From Paenibacillus xylanivorans (GTDB lineage: Bacteria; Bacillota; Bacilli; Paenibacillales; Paenibacillaceae): a DNA stretch of 64,000 nucleotides. Numbering within the stretch: the stretch's first letter is position 1; each line of letters begins with the position of its first letter. The DNA lies in NCBI RefSeq assembly GCF_001280595.1, contig NZ_LITU01000050.1, positions 239,073 to 303,072 of the forward strand. Direction: 5' to 3'. Shown here in pieces: positions 61,601-64,000 of the stretch. Both the position numbers and the translations under genes were made by a program. Below the pieces are notes generated by a model that was given only the letters and a program-made list of their open reading frames with translations, was not told the origin of the DNA and did no database searches.

Positions 61601-62013
61601 CTGACGGCAAATTCAACAACCGATATGCAGCTCAGGAGCAATTCGACAAGCTTCGCACCGGAGAAGTGCAGGTGAAGGGCGGCTGGAGGATCTACTCCAG
61701 TGGACCGGGAATCTATATGAATCAGCTCATTTCGAACGCCCTGGGCATTCGTCAGGAGGAAGAAGATCTGGTTCTTGACCCTGTGCTGCCTGTTAGTTTG
61801 GATGGAATGCATTTTGATTTCCAATTTGCCGGTAAAAAAGTAACCTTCGTCTATTATCTCAGTGGACAGTCCGTGCAACGTATTGTGCTGAATGGCATAG
61901 AACTGGATGCGACAAGGTTGCAACAACCTTATCGTCTTGGCGGATTGCGTATTTCACGCACGGCTCTTGAACAGAGCCTAGGCGAGAAAAACGTGATTGA
62001 GATTTATAGTTAA
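58642..62013 (+). CDS. GH94-type 1,2-beta-oligoglucan phosphorylase-like enzyme
   Basis: A 1,123-residue phosphorylase-like protein without signal peptide. The C-terminal half has the (alpha/alpha)6 barrel of GH94: GTRDVCQGPVEYF, ESHGDIIVWPLKVLSDYL and the catalytic segment GDGDWDDTLQPAN (residues about 768-780; general-acid Asp expected there), then EGGVSTHFKRAEQASNFGRE and GKFNNRYAAQEQFDKL. The long N-terminal beta-sandwich half (about 1-570) exceeds that of cellobiose phosphorylases (about 800 aa in all) and equals 1,2-beta-oligoglucan phosphorylase (SOGP, about 1,090-1,115 aa). It would convert beta-1,2-oligoglucans and phosphate to glucose-1-phosphate. Chitobiose- or laminaribiose-type specificity cannot be excluded. 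The ATG is 14 bases from AGGAGGA, rather far. Confidence 0.82.
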   Translation: MKTMNKSQINVKSGELCFTFWESGDLFKAVSGTTMINQWLASPVDGSMNNLYLRFHSESGIRFVPMLGLQSDSQVSADGSCMVWTGTAEGVGYQVIFAPTAQGVWFWDVTVNGNGEEVDVVYGQDIGNADPGAVRSNEAYLSQYIDHAVFDDAKLGYIVASRQNQPQGGAFPYLQQGSLTRAVGYSTDGFQFFGLSYKETNVPESLGNPTLANEVYQYEFAYTALQSEKVVLSGEARFVFYGLFQANHAEALKELEYQDVVQQAWDEYEAKRQVNASTGQAVSNVFPKVSLHPVVGEPLSTLSMTEEEVNSRFPASKRHQEERADGELLAFFTDTYEHIVLKEKEMRVERPHGHILMSGNNVKLGQNVITTSSYMYGIFNSHVVVGNTNFNKMMSNARSALNIPKSSGQRIYVEVDGIFHLLTMPSLFEMGFNYVRWYYKTAEDTLIITNYTTLDTPEVHLHVKSEKGIAYRYLITNQITMNVNEYELPVHVTEQNGELSFKADHSSLSAEVYPNLEYRMRVSGAGVEVGDETELARGVNAGDASLTTLRLDSSAEWTLTIQGLLEGGQTASSTRSFEEEVAAYRTFYAEVMNGFHLSQPQKQGVDELFKVNALAWWYTHNMLVHYSVPHGLEQYGGAAWGTRDVCQGPVEYFMATQKYEQVRDILKTVYSHQYEDDGNWPQWFMFDRYFKVQQEESHGDIIVWPLKVLSDYLIATKDYSILNEEVPYTVKHGFDFTDQTASVLEHAQKELEYIRSHFLHDTFLSSYGDGDWDDTLQPANAQLKQYMVSSWTVALTYQTLKQLSRALAPVKPELSSKLSDMAAGVKRDFSKYMLDTDVIPGFVYMEDPAQAKRMLHPDDSETGIQYRLLPMTRSMIAELLEPEQAQSHYKLIKDKLYCPDGVRLMNRPAQYEGGVSTHFKRAEQASNFGREVGLQYVHAHIRYIEAMAKLGNPSEVWNGLGIINPVGIQEAVPNADLRQSNAYFSSSDGKFNNRYAAQEQFDKLRTGEVQVKGGWRIYSSGPGIYMNQLISNALGIRQEEEDLVLDPVLPVSLDGMHFDFQFAGKKVTFVYYLSGQSVQRIVLNGIELDATRLQQPYRLGGLRISRTALEQSLGEKNVIEIYS

Positions 62014-62057
62014 TCGTGTAAACGTTAGTTCATTTTAACGATTATAAATATTTAAGA

Positions 62058-62092
62058 TGTCAGGTCCTTCGATTTCGGAGGGCCTGATGGAC
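62058..62092 (+). other. Hairpin between GH94 gene and lacI
   Basis: Arms tcaggtcctt and gagggcctga around a gatttcg-type loop. No T run follows, so it is unlikely to be a terminator; the regulator is probably co-transcribed at least partly. Confidence 0.5.
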
Positions 62093-62112
62093 ATAACAGG
62101 GGAGCGAAGAAT

Positions 62113-63129
62113 GTGGTCAGTATCAAGGATATCGCCAAACAGGCGGGAGTTTCGATCTCTACCGTATCATATGCTCTGAATGGCAGCAACAAAGTGACAG
62201 ATGAGACCCGTTCCAAAATTTTGGCTATCGCCAAAGAGCTGAACTATGTTCCCAATGCTGCTGCCAGAACATTGAAGAAGAGAGAATCCAAAATTTTGGG
62301 TGTATTTCTGACGGATTTTAGCGGGGACGTATATGGAGACTTGCTCAGTGGTATGAAGTCTGTATGTAATGCGCAAGGGTACGACCTGATTGTGTGCAGC
62401 GGGAAACAATCTCATCGAATGCTTCCGGAGCGTATGATTGATGGTGCTGTCATTCTGGATCATACATTTGCGAGCAAGGAACTGTTGCAATATGCAGACA
62501 GAGGACACAAAATTGTCGTTCTTGACCGAGAACTGGATCACCCGAATATTAATCAGGTTCTGCTGGATAACAAGGCAGGAGCAACCCTTGCGATGGAGCA
62601 TTTGATTGAACAAGGACATACGAAGATCTATGTCGTGACAGGTCCGGAAGGATCATTTGACTCGGCTCAGCGGTTGAAGGCTGTGAGGCAGGTATCGGAG
62701 CGGGAAGCGAATGTGGAATGGATTGAGATCACCGGAGATTTCGAGAAGAGTGGCGGAGAGCGGGCAGCTGAACGTATCATTCAGGAGTATAGCCAACCGG
62801 TTGGGGTGTTTTGTCTCAATGACGAGATGGCGATTGGGATGTGTGATCGACTCGCTGAGAGTGAGTTAAACATTGGTCGAGATATTGATATTATCGGATT
62901 TGATAATATTGAACTTAGCAAATATGTGCAGCCAAGACTGGTCACCATTGATTATTCCAAACGAAAATGGGGTGCACTGGCCGCCGAACAATTAATCAAG
63001 ATTATTGCCGGAGATCCTGTCGATCATGAACGCATCTACGTGACATTGGTGGAGGGCGGCTCGGTAAACAGCCAGGTTCAGTCAGATTATCATGGACATA
63101 CCCAGAGTGAAAAGGCGGTTAGCTATTGA
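62113..63129 (+). CDS. LacI-family transcriptional regulator
   Basis: A 338-residue repressor. The N-terminal HTH and hinge helix are clear (SIKDIAKQAGVSISTVSYAL, then TDETRSKILAIAKELNYVPNAAART). The C-terminal effector domain has the usual two-lobe pattern (ILGVFLTDFSGDVYGDLLSG, GAVILDHT, ..., DIIGFDNIELSKYVQPRLTT-like end). It is the last gene of the sugar operon and the natural candidate to bind O1/O2; the inducer is probably the imported saccharide. The start is GTG behind GGGGAGCG. An alternative start codon was not seen. Confidence 0.92.
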   Translation: MVSIKDIAKQAGVSISTVSYALNGSNKVTDETRSKILAIAKELNYVPNAAARTLKKRESKILGVFLTDFSGDVYGDLLSGMKSVCNAQGYDLIVCSGKQSHRMLPERMIDGAVILDHTFASKELLQYADRGHKIVVLDRELDHPNINQVLLDNKAGATLAMEHLIEQGHTKIYVVTGPEGSFDSAQRLKAVRQVSEREANVEWIEITGDFEKSGGERAAERIIQEYSQPVGVFCLNDEMAIGMCDRLAESELNIGRDIDIIGFDNIELSKYVQPRLVTIDYSKRKWGALAAEQLIKIIAGDPVDHERIYVTLVEGGSVNSQVQSDYHGHTQSEKAVSY

Positions 63130-63185
63130 CGAAGCTACCCCTTCTTCATTTCATGGATGATGTGTTAAACGACGACTGTACAGCA

Positions 63186-63250
63186 AGAGACAAGGCTTAG
63201 AAGAATTACATATTCTTTTAAGCCTTGTCTCTTGTTTGGATTGTTTTTTT
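63186..63250 (+). terminator. Terminator of the sugar operon
   Basis: Perfect 14-base arms agagacaaggctta (63186-63199) and taagccttgtctct (63219-63232) followed by T-rich sequence. Confidence 0.92.
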
Positions 63251-63289
63251 AATTATTGTTTTTTTATTTAATTTTTGGTTCATTCCAAG

Positions 63290-63316
63290 TAAAAAAAACC
63301 TCTCACGAGGAGAGGC
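63290..63316 (-). terminator. Terminator of the 34-residue membrane ORF
   Basis: On the minus strand, arms cctctc/gagagg with a 5-base loop are followed by eight T residues (A run 63291-63298). Confidence 0.85.
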
Positions 63317-63323
63317 TTGGCCC

Positions 63324-63428
63324 TTAAAGGCCCTTGGTTTTGTCATTGTTGTAGGATGAAGTGAGAATGCCTGTAATGAAGAGAGTCAATACGATAGCAA
63401 TAATCCAAAATGTCAGTGAAAATGACAT
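63324..63428 (-). CDS. 34-residue single-helix membrane protein
   Basis: ATG-started ORF of 34 codons with an AGGAGGTG site 9 bases upstream and its own terminator downstream. The product begins MSFSLTFWII, contains one membrane helix and ends in a polar tail (SSYNNDKTKGL). The combination of strong ribosome site and terminator makes a real small gene likely. The function is unknown. Confidence 0.7.
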   Translation of the reverse strand: MSFSLTFWIIAIVLTLFITGILTSSYNNDKTKGL

Positions 63429-63504
63429 ACACTTGGCACCTCCTGCACAATCTCATTTACTTCTATTATAACCATTATAGGAAGAAAAGGAATGCTTCAC
63501 ACCA

Positions 63505-64000
63505 TCATTTGTAAAATAAAAAGTGAGTAGGTACTGGTCTGAGGCTCCCATCCGAAGGATTATTCACAACCCGGTTGTTCACGATGAGAGAGGACGATCC
63601 GCCACCATCCAGATTATAGGCGTCCACGATGCCAAGCTTGTACATCCGTCCTTGCAGCTCTTCCAAGGTAGCTCCCGAGCTGCCACCTTCGTTGTACCCG
63701 TCAACCACGATAATCAACAATTGATCGTCTTTGTAGTTACCGATTACGGTGCGTGGAGCCCGCTTGGGTGATACTTTCCATTTGGCCGGAATTACAGACT
63801 TTTGTCCATTCTGCAAGAGCACGGGTACAAATGTGGCTCCGAATTGCGGTTGTAGGCGATCCAGGGAACTTTTGTCGAAAAATTTACCGCCAACCAGCTT
63901 ACCGGCATCATTAAGACCTACAAAAAACAGATCCTTAAAGCTGGCTTGAAAACCATTCACATACTTGCCGTCCATAACGGTTGTGCTCAGCGGATATCGT
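63505..64000 (-). CDS. Phosphodiester glycosidase-family protein (partial, 5' end outside window)
   Basis: The frame stays open to the right edge; about 165 codons are present. The visible part is the C-terminal portion of a NAGPA/DUF2233 domain: LLIIVVDGYNEGGSSGATLEELQ, then AYNLDGGGSSSLIVNNRVVN and the ending VPTHFLFYK. The DGGGSS motif corresponds to DGGASSGM of the gene at 15723, so this is a second family member. Substrate probably a cell-wall or exopolysaccharide phosphodiester. An ATG at 63975 is internal, not the start. Confidence 0.85.
   Translation of the reverse strand, partial: RYPLSTTVMDGKYVNGFQASFKDLFFVGLNDAGKLVGGKFFDKSSLDRLQPQFGATFVPVLLQNGQKSVIPAKWKVSPKRAPRTVIGNYKDDQLLIIVVDGYNEGGSSGATLEELQGRMYKLGIVDAYNLDGGGSSSLIVNNRVVNNPSDGSLRPVPTHFLFYK

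Noticed and set aside
61084..61926. 280-codon open frame antisense to the GH94 gene
   Set aside because: No ribosome site and no recognisable domain; the plus strand encodes a clear GH94 barrel over the whole stretch.
62018..62045. Operator-like tgtaaacgttag before lacI
   Set aside because: Shares only the aaacg core and lacks a matching second half, unlike O1 and O2.

Overview
The window is a chromosomal stretch of an endospore-forming, low-to-mid-GC Firmicute, almost certainly Paenibacillus or a close relative. This rests on the gene content (Spo0E-like phosphatase, CotF-like coat proteins, YtxC, a gamma-SASP-like protein, an AbrB-type regulator with a Spo0A box, LiaFSR, KhtTU, B. subtilis-like ytxC/thrS order), strong AGGAGG ribosome sites with frequent GTG/TTG starts, and Firmicute riboswitch and T-box leaders. 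No tRNA, rRNA, CRISPR array, transposase or phage module was seen. Most of the region looks like ordinary core chromosome.

Layout. 1-7.1 kb: a truncated lipoprotein, YvlD, MutS2, a DUF350 membrane protein with a 26-residue satellite ORF, a zinc-ribbon protein, an MFS transporter and an FAD oxidoreductase. 7.2-14.7 kb: coat-protein-like genes, the AlaR/AlaT pair, a Spo0E-like protein, an orphan lipoprotein, CobU, DedA, a PduO-type adenosyltransferase coupled to an RluA-type pseudouridine synthase, and an ArsC/Spx-fold protein. 14.8-20.7 kb: a YpcP-type exonuclease coupled to a phosphodiester glycosidase, a MOSC protein, a ROK fructokinase, an HRDC/HTH protein behind a promoter-terminator leader, and CorA. 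21-25 kb: a SAM-I riboswitch controlling metA-metI-metC. 25-33 kb: MqnC, an aldo/keto reductase and alcohol dehydrogenase pair, YitT, KhtTU and YtxC. 33-37 kb: a threonyl T-box with thrS, a 3D-domain protein and a spore protein. 37-44 kb: an envelope-stress block of liaFSR, an HtrA protease and a second two-component system. 44-50.4 kb: ispH, DAHP synthase, a class I-beta glutamine synthetase with a GlnR/TnrA box, serC, trmL and an abrB-like gene.

51.4-63.1 kb is the most distinctive part, a carbohydrate operon: CE1-like esterase, two ABC permeases, a solute-binding lipoprotein, a GH3 beta-glucosidase, a very large (about 1,120 aa) GH94-type phosphorylase and a LacI-family regulator. Two near-identical 24-bp inverted-repeat operators lie at and just downstream of the promoter. 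The gene set and the phosphorylase length match known 1,2-beta-oligoglucan (sophorooligosaccharide) systems such as the Listeria innocua SOGP cluster. The inferred role is import and phosphorolysis of beta-1,2-gluco-oligosaccharides, with a cytoplasmic esterase that could remove acyl decorations. Hairpins lie at the SBP/GH3, GH3/GH94 and GH94/lacI junctions and could set differential expression.

The window ends with a 34-residue membrane ORF and a truncated second phosphodiester-glycosidase-family protein.
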